Assembly: GCA_964035575.1 (NCBI GenBank)
Contig: OZ037893.1
Span: forward strand, 744,001 to 808,000
Direction of reading: 5' to 3'
From: Rhynchopus sp. YZ270_cl-10
Taxonomy: Eukaryota; Euglenozoa; Diplonemea; Diplonemida; Diplonemidae
DNA length: 64,000 bases
Positions 1 to 10,543 of the stretch are shown one piece after another. The notes beneath the pieces are model-generated. The model was not told where the DNA came from. It ran no database searches and saw only the letters and a program-made list of their open reading frames with translations. The position numbers and the translations under genes were made by a program. Positions within the stretch are counted from its first letter, which is position 1, and every line of letters starts with the position of its first letter.

Positions 1-1071
1 GTAGCGTTTTTTGTCTGTTTCTCAACTGCACTGTACCGCCTGCCATGTTTTCTTACGTCTTTCAAAAGAAAGATTTGTGTGGCATGCGTTTCTAGCTTTT
101 ATATATTTCTTGATACCTTTTTTTTTGGTGACGAAGCACAGAATGGCTTAGTCATCTTACATTATACCTTTTTTGCCGAATGTGCACAAGAGGCACATTC
201 ATTTTTGTTTTCCTTTTTCTCGAAGAATTTTTTTTTTCTCGGAAGGTGCGCGAGGTTTTTTCAATGTTGCATTTTCTTTTTTTTTTTTGTTTGTCACGAG
301 CGGGCTATTGCATTTCAATTCAAGCTTTTTTCTTGTTCATTGAAGTGCCCGTTCTGCGTTTACTGTGATAGAAAACACAATAGAGTCAAAATGAGATGTT
401 TATTTGGCATATCTTTTACCAAGTTTTCTAATCAAACCTTCATGCGAGAAGAAAATACATGGCGACGAGTAGTCTGGCACACAGACACACACTACTCCAA
501 ACCTTCTTGAAAAATACAAAACAATATACAAGGAAAAGCCCACTGTAGAAAAGGGAGCGAAGCCTTATCCTCCATCTTCTTCTTCTTCTTTTTTTTTGGT
601 CTTTCTTGTTTTTTTCTCTCCCACCCTTTTTTTTTTGTCCCCTTTTCTCCATCTTTGTTCTACTTTTCAATTTTTTTTCTCATCGCTTTCCCCCTTTTTT
701 TTTTCCAATGCTCAGGGTTTAATACAAGGGGTCGCTGGAGGAGGGTGCAGCAAAAACACTCCTCGCCTGGGAAAATTATTTTTACTCACGTTCCCTAAAC
801 CTCGAATCCTGCATTAAACCTTGATGACATTTAAAAAAAAAACACCAACTGTGTGGTATGGTGGGAGCTCATCCTCGGGTGTCTACACTAATACCAACCA
901 AGTTTTTCAAATAACAACGGATTTGGTTTTTTCACCCTCAACATTTAGCACCACAACCACCACCACGCATCCCACAACAACACATCATTCAGAACGTGAA
1001 CCTTAACACCTACACATAACCTCTTTCTTCGCTTTCTCTTTCTCTCTCTCTCGCTGGCTTCCCCTCCATAG
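1..1071. other. T-rich spacer upstream of the first gene
   Basis: No convincing coding frame is seen. The + strand is full of T runs. A dispersed module of the GTGGAG...CATCCTCGGG type lies at 861-911. A long CT-rich tract at about 1021-1065 ends in CCATAG directly before the first ATG, which is what a 3' splice or trans-splice acceptor looks like. Confidence 0.5.
861..911 (+). repeat. dispersed module B, copy 1
   Basis: The core reads GGAGCTCATCCTCGGGTGTC, then TACACTAATACCAACCAAG and TTTTTCAAA. Near-identical copies lie at 35219, 39086 and 54572, with diverged ones at 31700 and 31833. It sits in the spacer 160 bases before the first start codon. Confidence 0.75.
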
Positions 1072-4000
1072 ATGGTGCGTCGTCGCAGGGATGTCGATGA
1101 CACTGACTCTGACGATGACGACGATGGCTCCGTGTCAGCCACGTCGCGTTCCTCGAAGTGCTCACGCTCGTCAAAGATGTCGAAGGCGTCGAAGTCGAAG
1201 CTGCGCTCCTCCTCTGCACACGGTCCAAGGGCGAATGACTCATCCTCAGACGACGACGGGTATAATGAACCGATGGCGCATCAGTACGTTGTGTGCTGTC
1301 AGGATGCAGGGGTAGCGCAGAACCCGCATCTGGCAGAGCTCTTGGCGTCGCTCGATGCGCAGCTCGAAGCTGGTGGAGAGTTGTCGCTAGATCTGTCACG
1401 AATGCACATAGGTCACCGGCACGTCCTGCTGCTCCTGCAGGTGCTCTTTTTAGTGGGTTGTCCTGTTTCGCATGCCTCGTTCCGTGCCTGTGAGATGCAC
1501 AGCACAGTGATGCCTGCCCTCGTGGCAGCGCTCGGTGCGCGAGGTTCAAAGATCAAAAGTGTCGACCTCTCGGACAACCCTAACCTCTCTTACATGGCAG
1601 CGCGTGACGTGCTCTCGTTGGTGAAGGCAAGGCGGAAGTTGGTTGCAGTCAACCTCAGAGGCACTGCCATGCACTGCAACATTCAGAACAAAATCAAAGC
1701 GCAGGTCGACGCGAACAAGCTCTCGTTGGAGCGTGGCGAGCGCAACTTTGGCGGCGAAATATCACTCGAGTTTTACATTCCACGCAGCTTCTTGAGTATC
1801 CACTTCCCCCCGGTGCTTGTCAACTTCTGCCTCAAGGACGCAGACTATGTACGTAACCTGTGCAACGTGCTGTCAATGTTTGACCCACGCCTGCACGGTG
1901 CCTTTGCGGTGCAGTACCTCATGAAGACGTCGCCGGACTACCAGGAGTTCATCAAGTCCTGCTTTGTGGAGGTGGACTACCTTCTCGTTGTTGCGTCGCG
2001 AGCGTGGTGCCAAGAGGAGAAGTGCATTGCAGAGACGGGGTGGTTCAAGGGGCGGTCTACTGTTGTGATTCTTCCGGAGGTGCTGAAGACGTACGACTTT
2101 GAGTTGGAGGCGTCGGTGAAGACGGAGTCGATCCAGGACGATGAGAAGGAGCGCAAGGCAGGCACGCAGGAGAGCGACGAGGAGACGGTGTACCAGCTCA
2201 TCAAGCTCAATGCATTCCACTCGCAGTCGTCTGCCTATGTGCCCAACAAGGTGGAGACACGTCAGATGGAGTGCCTGCGCTGTGCACAGGAGGACTTCTC
2301 TGAGGAAGTGCAGGTCGACCTGCCATTTGTCCTCAAGAACGTACCGCCCAGTCAGCGCTTCGTTGTCCCTGGTGAAGACCTCGTTGCCTCCAAGGCCGCA
2401 GCAGACACAGAGCTTGTGTCCCCAAGTGTGCGCAAAGTGTCGGAAGCCATCACAACAGAGCTCCGCTCCTCACAAACCTTCGTGCTGCCACCGCGAGACG
2501 AGATCACAACCCTGTCGCGTTGGCAGAAGGCCTTCGTGCTCGTGTCGCAGTCGCTCTCCGCAGACAACCCAACACACATCTCGCTGTACCCACGCCTCGT
2601 GCGCCGCCTGCAGCAGCACCGCAAGGAAGGCAACTGCAAGCCCTTCCTCCCCACACTCCGCGGTCTGACGCTCTTCGAACAGGTCGTGTCTGAGTACTGC
2701 GACAAGGTCAAACGTGAAAACGACGGCAACGACACATTTTCGTCGGAACGTGAACAGCGGAAGGATGTAGTGTCCGTTGCAGCCAAAAGCGATAAGGGCA
2801 AAGAGAAGGGTCCTGTGCGCAAGGCCCCTAGCGCAGTCGCGCAGAAGGGCGACAAACTGCGTACCTTCTTCGACGTGGACGTGCGGGGGCGGTTTTTCTA
2901 TGTGCGTGGGTGGCGCGACTGGGCTGACGTCGAGCGTCCCCTCTCTGAGCTGTCGTCCCTGTACATCAAGAATGCAGCACGCCTGAGGATCAGGCAGATC
3001 CTTGCGGACGAGGAGATACGTGTCTCGAAGGAGCGTGCCGCACTGACACGTGAGTCGCGCGCGCTGCGCATCTCGCAACGTGCATTGGCGTCGAAGGTGC
3101 GCCTGATCAACCGCCTCGAGAACCAGGCAGACGAGGACAGGGAGCAGGCAGGTGTCCCCCTCGCCCTTCTCCTCCCGCACATCGACCCCTTCGTCATCCG
3201 TGAGGTGCGCTCCCTCAAGGAACCACGCCTCACGGACACAGTCCGCATGTGTGCACGGGCAGTACTCCTCATCACAGACGACAGCTATGACGAACGGCAC
3301 GCCTCGAAGCCACTGTCTTGGTGGTGGGACCATGTGCAGTCCGCCTTTGCACTCGAGAACCAAATCATGTACAAGCTGACGAACATGCACAGAGTGCGCA
3401 AGCGGCAGTGGGCGAAGGTGAAGGACTTTCTGACGTCGCCTGCGTACTCCCTGGACAGTGCGAACGTTGTGCACGAGGCGTGGGCGGAGGAAGCCTTGCA
3501 CGGAGCACGTCCGCGGGGTGCCATTGCGCTGCTGGCACGCTGGGTGCACTGCGTGTACTACCAAGACAGGGTCACACGACGTCTGGAGGGCGAGTCGCTG
3601 AAGTACATCGACGAACTGCACGACGAGTACAAAGACCTGGGTGACCAGGTCACACTTCAGGAGCAGCGCGTCTCGCTTCTTCAGGTTGGTGTCGGCCATC
3701 TGCAGCAACAGGTGAGCCAACGTATTCGACAGTACGCTAATATGTCTGACAGCGGCGACACCTTTGGGGAGGAGAAGACGGATTTACAAAAACCTCATCT
3801 CGGGTATTACGAACGGCTTAAGGCTTGTCAGCTCTTTTCCACCTTTCCTCAGCGACTGCTTATACACTTGGCGCTGCACTGCACGTTGGTGTCCTACGAC
3901 AAGAAGGCGGAGCTGAAGCCCACAGGCGACCTCTTGGTGATCATGACAGGCCGTGTCCTGATGGTGGCCCTCGAAGGCTCCAACTCTGCAGACGAACACG

Positions 4001-7000
4001 AACACGATGAGGACCACGACCCTTCGCAGGATGCTGAGGACAACACCGAGGCTGACAAGAAGGACGACTGCACACGGCACAACCGCCTCCGCTTTGCGTC
4101 CGCCGTCGACCGCGCAGCCCTTGCAGCCGCTGTTGCCGCACCTGCCACACCACCAGCACAAACACTGGAAGCATCATCCCCTACAACACCCACCACACCT
4201 AGGTCTCCAGCATCTCCACTGGGGATGCTGTCCACAGGCAAGGAGAAGTGTGGGACGCGGTTCTCTACGCAGGACACCGAAGGGGAGGCTGACACGAGGT
4301 TCTGCGATGAAGTATCTGCAGCGTCTGCAGGGGAGAGCCAGACGTCGTCGCTGCCGTATGGGGGCTTGGTGGCGGAGCAGTCCTTGCGGGACCTGAGCTC
4401 TGCGCGGTGGTCACGGTCGAACCAGTCGCGGTCGAACCGCTCTGGGAAGGGGCATCGTATGTCGCGGGGCTCCTGCCAGACGGACCAAAGCGAGCTGACA
4501 GACCTGTCGTGCTCGCTGTCTGCAGGGCACTACCTCTTTGACGACCACTTCCTCATGTCCCTCAACAAGGCTCACGTCTCCTCTCAAATTGAAGAACCCA
4601 TCCGCTGCTCTTCCCTTGGAGGTCCAAGGGGACGACCCGTGTCAGTGCTCCGCATCAGCACTGCAGAGGTGCCTGAGGCAGACCGCGACTTCGTCTACCA
4701 AACGCTCCTCCAGAACCGGGAGAGTGCCGTCGCGAAGAGCCGAAAGGTCTTCTTTTTGCAGCAGCTGCCCTTCCTGCGGGGGCTCGGTGTCGAGGTGATT
4801 CTGTGCATGGCGACAGCGACGAAGGAGAACATCCATGCAAAAGGGACCACCATCGCTGCCATGGGTGCAACCGCTGGACACCTCTACATTGTGTGCACAG
4901 GGTCGATAGAGGCGAACGGTGACGACCACTCTGGTGTCTTCTTCCCACTCCCTGAGGATGTCCTCTACGGGAACAAGGTAGCACATGAGGTACGTGCCGG
5001 CTCCGGTGGATGTGTGTCGCTGTCAATTAGTGCTGCTGATTTGACACAGTTATGCTGCACCTTCACCAGCCTACGCGGACGAATCAACTGCAAAGACAGC
5101 CTCGGGACCGAGCCACCCCAGCAGTACCATTCTGGGATCACAAAGGCAAGCACCTCCTTGACACCACCACGACCGTGGATTGACTTTAATGAGAGTTTTC
5201 AGGAGTTGATTTCATTGGTCCCAAAGACGAGGGCAGAGGCAGCAGACAGGATCGAAAGCTTGAACAAGCTGCGCACTGCGTTTATCAGGGCTGCACAGCC
5301 TCTTGCAGAGATTGTCATTACCGAACTGCACGAAACACTCAAGAAAAAAACGGTCCAGGCTGCACGTGGTGGAGGCAACCACCCCTCTGCTGGAGGACAA
5401 CTCTTTGTCATCAACGGCCTTCTCCTCGAAATCTCTCCCAACAAAGGCAACATCTTCGGCGGCGTCGGCAACGCTGCTAAAGCACTCAAACACGAGCTCT
5501 CTGCCTACCAAGCGATTCTCTCTACCGGCATCAAAGGCCTCTGCGTGCCCCTCACCGCCCTGGTCACCTTCAGAGGCTCACGTGTCAAAGTCACCCCCAT
5601 CCTCCCCATCAAAGGACACATCTCCGTCATCCACGGAGGAGTCGACGGAAGGGGCTCTCCAGCAGAAGAAGGAGCAACATACAAAAACTCTCCAGAGATT
5701 TCTGCGTCCCTGAAAGGTGTCTGCACGATGTTGAACCTAAAGGGGCATAGGTTGGATGGGTGTAAGGGGTTGGTCTATGGCCCGGCAGACCTGGAGGTGC
5801 GGAGGGGTGAGGATGGGAGGCTATACGTACTGCGTCCAGGACGGCTCTTCCCGTGCCCGAACATCAGAACAACGATGCACACCCATGGGCAGTGGTTGTA
5901 CCAGAGACTCCGTCCGGAGGCAGTTGCACAGTCAAGGAAGCCTTTGTCGTCGGATGCCTTTACCAGATGGGGTGAGTCGAGTGGTGCGGATGACCTTCAG
6001 GTGTCGCAACTCTGTCGGCATATTCAAACAAAGACGATTCCTGAGTTTGCAACAGCCTTCGGGGAGAAGTACAAAGGCTATGTGGCACCAAGGTTTGATG
6101 GAGACCTGAAGTCTTCTGTGCTTGCAGCGCCCTTTGTGGATTTGTGTAGTGAAGCGCATTTGAAGGGAATCAATGTGCGTTGTTTTTCTGCGGTGTTGAC
6201 GATCCTCCCGCAAGAGTATTCTGTGGCGTCTGAGCTTCTGCATATGGAGCTTGTGGCGCGGACGTTTAAGGCAACGTTGTTCGCATCGTTGAGGGCGTTG
6301 GTGAGGACGTCTGCCGAGGCTTTTGAGGAGGAGATATCACGCATGTTGTCGGAGACATTTGGCCATGGGGCTTCGAACCAGGTCTTTTGGCGTGATGTGT
6401 TGTACCCTGCTTGCAAGAAGAAGTTTGGATTTGAGGACCTTGAGACGTACTTCGAGGAGCTGCCTACGATGCATATATGTACGAGTGGTGTGAACCGTGT
6501 GGAGTATGGTGGGTTTACAGCGGCGTTGCATGAGATTAAGCGCAATCCTGATTTGCATATGCTGCTGCTTGCCCGTGCCTGCGAGCTGTCTGGGATACAG
6601 CTCGCCACCTCTGACGCGAAGGGACATTATGACCGTCTTCAAGAGCTCCGCAACGAGCAAGATCGTGATACATCCGGCCGCATGAACAGCGTCAAAAAGC
6701 GTGACCGCGAGTCCATCCGCTCCTCCCTCTCCTCCAACAGCTCAAAGAAAAGCATGAAAAAGTCGAGCAAAGTCAAAAAGCAGGAGGACACCAAACCCTT
6801 CCACTTTGTAGAGGGTGTGCACTCTTTGGTCCGCTGCCTTGTCATCCCTGAGGACGACGTCGTCGACATCTGCCTCCGCACTGGCAGACTTGATCTGGCC
6901 ACTGTACACCTCCTTGAACGCATCGACATCATGGAGTCACGAACTGGCGAAGAGAACGCATCTCTTGTCCGCCCTCTCCACATGCTAGCAGATGTCTACG

Positions 7001-7968
7001 GACGTGGTGCACAGCGCACTGAGCAGGGCGTAGCTTTGCAACGTGCCCTGGACCTTTGCATCCGCGACCTTCCCTTTGATGACACCACCGGCCAACGCGA
7101 GCACTCCATAGGTGAGGTCCAGGCCCTTCTCCTCCTCGGCACCTTCCACGAACGATGGGGTGTAGTCGGGAAGGCCGCATACCTTCTTAAGGCCGCGGTC
7201 CACGTTCTCGAGGATCTCGGCTTCGATGCACAACACGACGTCATGCAAGCCTGTCTCTTCTGTCTCGGCAGTGCCGAGGAAAAACAACTCAACCACGCTC
7301 TCGCCATCAACGTTTACGAAACAATCAAAACAAAATCCACAGGACAGCGTTCCTTTATACGAGCCTCCATTGGCTATGCAAAGGGATCCATTGGAAAATT
7401 TGAACTCGACAAAGCAGAAGAAGAGCTTCGATTGGTGCATGAACGCCTCACGGAGCATACAGTGGAGCCGGAGAACTATGACCTGCTGCCTCAGATGTAC
7501 GCTGTGCAGTGGCAGCTGTACAGTTTGAAGGAGGATTTTGCGGAGGCAGTGCCGTTTCTTCATGAAGCGATTGCAGCGTCAAAGCTGTGGGTGGAAGGGT
7601 GTTCGTTGTGTGACATTATCGAAGCGGGGGAGGCGTTGGTGGCGTTTGTGAGTCATTTGATTCTTGCGTCGCAGGGGTTGAAGCAGAATGTGTCGAGGCT
7701 GGATGAAACGCTGGCCATGTTGTGTTCTTCATTTCCAGAAGCGCTCTTCCTCTTCCCAAGCCTAGATGTCATCCGTGAAGGTTGCCCTCCCATGCAGCAT
7801 ATTCAACTGCCCGACATAGAAACCCTTGAAGCAGTCGTCCTCGATAAGTCCCTCCCAACACACCGCCAGCTCCTTGCATGTGCGATATACGAACGACACC
7901 TCATATCCAAAAACCGATTTACCGATGTCGAATCCCTTCGAGAGAGAAAAGCAGTGTTGAACAATTGA
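1072..7968 (+). CDS. 2298-residue LRR / cyclic-nucleotide-binding-like / CLU-like / TPR-like protein
   Basis: A single uninterrupted frame starts at the ATG that follows CCATAG. In order I see: an acidic and Ser/Lys-rich head (residues 1-65); leucine-rich-repeat-like segments (about 95-200, for example KSVDLSDNPNLS and LVAVNLRGTAM); coiled coils near 645-695 and 835-890; two stretches resembling cyclic-nucleotide-binding folds (about 909-965, with FSTFPQRLLIHLALHC, and about 1224-1285, with LPFLRGLGVEVILCM); a CLU-like core (about 1423-1630, including DGRLYVLRPGRLFPCPN, which parallels the CLU 'YLIDFARTFPPE' strand); and a helical TPR-like tail (about 1910-2210). CLU proteins act in mitochondrial distribution and nuclear-encoded mitochondrial mRNA handling. 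That role here is inference from the core only. The two cyclic-nucleotide-like folds lack an obvious phosphate-binding RxA cassette, so ligand binding is doubtful. Low-complexity Ser/Thr/Pro linkers separate the modules. Confidence 0.7.
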   Translation: MVRRRRDVDDTDSDDDDDGSVSATSRSSKCSRSSKMSKASKSKLRSSSAHGPRANDSSSDDDGYNEPMAHQYVVCCQDAGVAQNPHLAELLASLDAQLEAGGELSLDLSRMHIGHRHVLLLLQVLFLVGCPVSHASFRACEMHSTVMPALVAALGARGSKIKSVDLSDNPNLSYMAARDVLSLVKARRKLVAVNLRGTAMHCNIQNKIKAQVDANKLSLERGERNFGGEISLEFYIPRSFLSIHFPPVLVNFCLKDADYVRNLCNVLSMFDPRLHGAFAVQYLMKTSPDYQEFIKSCFVEVDYLLVVASRAWCQEEKCIAETGWFKGRSTVVILPEVLKTYDFELEASVKTESIQDDEKERKAGTQESDEETVYQLIKLNAFHSQSSAYVPNKVETRQMECLRCAQEDFSEEVQVDLPFVLKNVPPSQRFVVPGEDLVASKAAADTELVSPSVRKVSEAITTELRSSQTFVLPPRDEITTLSRWQKAFVLVSQSLSADNPTHISLYPRLVRRLQQHRKEGNCKPFLPTLRGLTLFEQVVSEYCDKVKRENDGNDTFSSEREQRKDVVSVAAKSDKGKEKGPVRKAPSAVAQKGDKLRTFFDVDVRGRFFYVRGWRDWADVERPLSELSSLYIKNAARLRIRQILADEEIRVSKERAALTRESRALRISQRALASKVRLINRLENQADEDREQAGVPLALLLPHIDPFVIREVRSLKEPRLTDTVRMCARAVLLITDDSYDERHASKPLSWWWDHVQSAFALENQIMYKLTNMHRVRKRQWAKVKDFLTSPAYSLDSANVVHEAWAEEALHGARPRGAIALLARWVHCVYYQDRVTRRLEGESLKYIDELHDEYKDLGDQVTLQEQRVSLLQVGVGHLQQQVSQRIRQYANMSDSGDTFGEEKTDLQKPHLGYYERLKACQLFSTFPQRLLIHLALHCTLVSYDKKAELKPTGDLLVIMTGRVLMVALEGSNSADEHEHDEDHDPSQDAEDNTEADKKDDCTRHNRLRFASAVDRAALAAAVAAPATPPAQTLEASSPTTPTTPRSPASPLGMLSTGKEKCGTRFSTQDTEGEADTRFCDEVSAASAGESQTSSLPYGGLVAEQSLRDLSSARWSRSNQSRSNRSGKGHRMSRGSCQTDQSELTDLSCSLSAGHYLFDDHFLMSLNKAHVSSQIEEPIRCSSLGGPRGRPVSVLRISTAEVPEADRDFVYQTLLQNRESAVAKSRKVFFLQQLPFLRGLGVEVILCMATATKENIHAKGTTIAAMGATAGHLYIVCTGSIEANGDDHSGVFFPLPEDVLYGNKVAHEVRAGSGGCVSLSISAADLTQLCCTFTSLRGRINCKDSLGTEPPQQYHSGITKASTSLTPPRPWIDFNESFQELISLVPKTRAEAADRIESLNKLRTAFIRAAQPLAEIVITELHETLKKKTVQAARGGGNHPSAGGQLFVINGLLLEISPNKGNIFGGVGNAAKALKHELSAYQAILSTGIKGLCVPLTALVTFRGSRVKVTPILPIKGHISVIHGGVDGRGSPAEEGATYKNSPEISASLKGVCTMLNLKGHRLDGCKGLVYGPADLEVRRGEDGRLYVLRPGRLFPCPNIRTTMHTHGQWLYQRLRPEAVAQSRKPLSSDAFTRWGESSGADDLQVSQLCRHIQTKTIPEFATAFGEKYKGYVAPRFDGDLKSSVLAAPFVDLCSEAHLKGINVRCFSAVLTILPQEYSVASELLHMELVARTFKATLFASLRALVRTSAEAFEEEISRMLSETFGHGASNQVFWRDVLYPACKKKFGFEDLETYFEELPTMHICTSGVNRVEYGGFTAALHEIKRNPDLHMLLLARACELSGIQLATSDAKGHYDRLQELRNEQDRDTSGRMNSVKKRDRESIRSSLSSNSSKKSMKKSSKVKKQEDTKPFHFVEGVHSLVRCLVIPEDDVVDICLRTGRLDLATVHLLERIDIMESRTGEENASLVRPLHMLADVYGRGAQRTEQGVALQRALDLCIRDLPFDDTTGQREHSIGEVQALLLLGTFHERWGVVGKAAYLLKAAVHVLEDLGFDAQHDVMQACLFCLGSAEEKQLNHALAINVYETIKTKSTGQRSFIRASIGYAKGSIGKFELDKAEEELRLVHERLTEHTVEPENYDLLPQMYAVQWQLYSLKEDFAEAVPFLHEAIAASKLWVEGCSLCDIIEAGEALVAFVSHLILASQGLKQNVSRLDETLAMLCSSFPEALFLFPSLDVIREGCPPMQHIQLPDIETLEAVVLDKSLPTHRQLLACAIYERHLISKNRFTDVESLRERKAVLNN

Positions 7969-8424
7969 TATTTACACAAAAGGGGGAGGGAGAAAAGAGA
8001 GCTTTTTCTTTACTTTTACCCCCCTTTTTTTTTCACAAAAAAAATGCTTATTTTGCCTTTTTGTTGCCCAGGATTAGAACTAAGAAACAACCCCCAAAAA
8101 CCCCCCCGATTTTCTTTCCTTTTACCTTTCTACACCTTATGCCGGAGATGCAAAATATCCGTTAACCATACGAGCAAATGGGGTGACATCAAACAACCCT
8201 CTTACCTCTATATCGTGGCACATTCATCTTGCATTATTTCGTTGTGCTTTCATCCGGGACTGGCATTGTATGTAGGTCCATCCAGGTCGAAGGTGCCTGC
8301 ATTAATAACTTGACTTTCTTTTCACCCCCCACCCCCTGAGACCCCCCTCTCCACGACAGCAGACCAACACAATACAACGATGCACCGAAGTAGATAGAAT
8401 CGCGCAAGAGAACACCCTGCCGTG
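7969..8424. other. spacer with module C
   Basis: Non-coding. A T/C-rich first half is followed by the dispersed module C at 8242-8325 and a C-rich tract just before the next gene. Confidence 0.5.
8242..8325 (+). repeat. dispersed module C, long copy 1
   Basis: It shares about 80 bases with the copy at 56841-56920: CTTTCATCC, TGGCAT, GGTC.ATC and AGGTGCCTGCAT, followed by a T-rich end. The relation is visible by eye despite many substitutions. Confidence 0.6.
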
Positions 8425-10290
8425 ATGAGACTCGCTCGCACGCTGCTCTCAAGCAAGGGGACTTCCCAAGCTATCCAGACCCTCTTGAACTCTCATGAAT
8501 TTGCAGCTGACAACCCCACTACCACCGCCGCCACCACCACCACCGCCACCACCCTTTCTCCTGAGGGGAACGCAGAGAATGCATACTTCTGGCGTGGTGG
8601 AAAGAAGGTGACTGACGAAGCATCAGAACGCAACGAGACGATCGCAAGGCTGAAGGAGGCACGCAATGGGGCTGAGGTGCTGTCGTTGGTGGACCCCCCT
8701 GAGCGTGTCGGTGTGGTCGCGCTTGCCTCAGCGGTGGTGCGGATAGGCATTATATGCAGGGCAGGAACGTTTGGGCGCATCGATTCCCAGAAACTGTCTG
8801 TCTTGATTGACGAGCTCGCAAAGAAGATTCATTATACAGGAGAATGCCTCACAAAATATGCCTTCGTGACTTTGCTGCAGAATATGTCATATTTAACTCT
8901 GTGCGCTGCGCCTAGGGTGTTGGAAGACCCGCGGAATTTGCTGTACGCTATTGCAAAGGAGATGCAAAACCGCCGTTTTTTTGAGAGAGAGTTTACAGTG
9001 TCAATGGAGTTTCTGTTGGCAACGTCGAAGCGGGTTGTCAATGAGGATTTGTTTGCTGATGTGTTGGCCGTTTTTGAGAAGAGAAATGTGGCGGCACTGC
9101 GGTTGGATACGAGCATTGAGTTTGCCCTGCGCGCATTGGCGATTACATACACACCGCTCCCAAAACGATGCAATATTCACAGAATATTTGATCATTGCGA
9201 AAAAACAGGGCTTTCATCGGTTCATATTGAACGGTTATTCACCTTTCTCACACCGGTGCGTGCATTGGTTAATAAGAACAGCTCTGAGGACACTGTCTTG
9301 CATTCTCTTAAGGATAATTTGCAAAGTCTTGAAGCTGCTCTTATTGAAGAGATTTCAATGAGGCAACACGGAGTAACGTCGAATGACATTGTGAAGGCAG
9401 TACAGTTCTGTTTCCAGAACCAGTCTGCGCACCCGGCTCTCATGAAAGCCATATCAGACCACATCCTCCACAACACCTGGACACCGTATTCGATCCCTGA
9501 GATACACCGTGTTGTGTCCTCCTTCGTTAACCTCTCCGTTATCTACACCACTGCCATGCGGCCGGTGGAGGACCTAGCTGTTCACCTCCAGAATCGAGGT
9601 TTTCTTGATTTCCCCTTATCAGGGTTGTCGGCGTTATCTAAGGCGTTTGCCGGGGTGAGTGTGCTCAATGAGAGGTTGTTCGTGCAGATTACGGATGCGT
9701 TTGAGAGGAAGTACGTTGCCGAGCAGGGTTTTAGCTTTTCGGATTGTACCTGGTATTTGCATGCGGCAGCGCAGATGTCGTGCATTGATAGTGGTCTTCC
9801 ACGCAAGCTGGTGGTCGCTTTGCTTACAGAGGCTTGCAACGAAACGGTGTACAGAGATCGAGATGAGTCCCGTCTTGCTGCGGTTGGTTCAACGATTATG
9901 ACGTTGTCTGCGCGGCATTCGCGTTGCCCCGCATGGGTGGCTAGGGGGTTTGAGATGGCTATGGTTAAGCGAAAAATGCATGATATCGTGACACCAAGAC
10001 TGATGGTGATGTGTATACAAAGCTTTGCAGAAGCAGGGCATATCCCTGCAGAGTTTGCCCAATGTGTGGAGCTTTTCTTTGAATCAGTCAGACCCTCCGA
10101 GGTGTTAACACGGAAGCATATATTGGACCTACGTGGCACTCTCATAGCGATGGGACTAAACTCAGGGTACCTCAGCGAGGACACCGGCGGGCTAAGAAGA
10201 GAGAACGTCCGTGCATCCCTGAGAGTGATAGAGGACCTCTCAACCTTCACAAACAACGACCGTTATCTTACTGGGGATGTGCCGATATGA
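8425..10290 (+). CDS. helical-repeat protein, probably mitochondrial
   Basis: A 621-residue protein. The first true ATG is at 8425; the GTG just before it is not a plausible eukaryotic start. The N-terminus (MRLARTLLSSKGTSQA) is basic and Ser-rich like a mitochondrial presequence, and is followed by a Thr/Ala-rich linker encoded by ACC/GCC repeats. From about residue 75 the protein is a series of amphipathic helices of roughly 35-40 residues (for example LTKYAFVTLLQNMSYLTLC and FSDCTWYLHAAAQMSC). This pattern is seen in the RAP/FASTK-type and related helical-repeat proteins of euglenozoan mitochondria that bind organellar RNA. No catalytic motif and no RAP-domain signature is clear. Function in mitochondrial RNA metabolism is inference from architecture only. 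Confidence 0.6.
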   Translation: MRLARTLLSSKGTSQAIQTLLNSHEFAADNPTTTAATTTTATTLSPEGNAENAYFWRGGKKVTDEASERNETIARLKEARNGAEVLSLVDPPERVGVVALASAVVRIGIICRAGTFGRIDSQKLSVLIDELAKKIHYTGECLTKYAFVTLLQNMSYLTLCAAPRVLEDPRNLLYAIAKEMQNRRFFEREFTVSMEFLLATSKRVVNEDLFADVLAVFEKRNVAALRLDTSIEFALRALAITYTPLPKRCNIHRIFDHCEKTGLSSVHIERLFTFLTPVRALVNKNSSEDTVLHSLKDNLQSLEAALIEEISMRQHGVTSNDIVKAVQFCFQNQSAHPALMKAISDHILHNTWTPYSIPEIHRVVSSFVNLSVIYTTAMRPVEDLAVHLQNRGFLDFPLSGLSALSKAFAGVSVLNERLFVQITDAFERKYVAEQGFSFSDCTWYLHAAAQMSCIDSGLPRKLVVALLTEACNETVYRDRDESRLAAVGSTIMTLSARHSRCPAWVARGFEMAMVKRKMHDIVTPRLMVMCIQSFAEAGHIPAEFAQCVELFFESVRPSEVLTRKHILDLRGTLIAMGLNSGYLSEDTGGLRRENVRASLRVIEDLSTFTNNDRYLTGDVPI

Positions 10291-10543
10291 AAATTTCAAA
10301 AAAAAAATGTTGTGTTTTTCCTTCTGCTTTTGCTGAGGACCGCACTACATATTGCATCCAAAAAAAAATAGAAAATTCCCCTTTGTCTCCAACCAAATAA
10401 TAACCATCGATGATTTTACAATATTTGCCGTCCGTGCGGGAGTAGATGATTTTAATAAAGGTGCGCGCAATCCTCAGATGGCTATCTACAAAAAAATGAG
10501 TGATTTTCTACCCAAATTATTCTTCAGAATTTTACACAAAAAT

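Noticed and set aside
79-510. Phe-rich + strand frame in the first spacer
   Set aside because: It is produced by T runs and has no protein-like composition.
2470-3720. 416-codon - strand frame inside the first gene
   Set aside because: Composition is that of an antisense shadow, and the + strand frame is continuous for 2298 codons.
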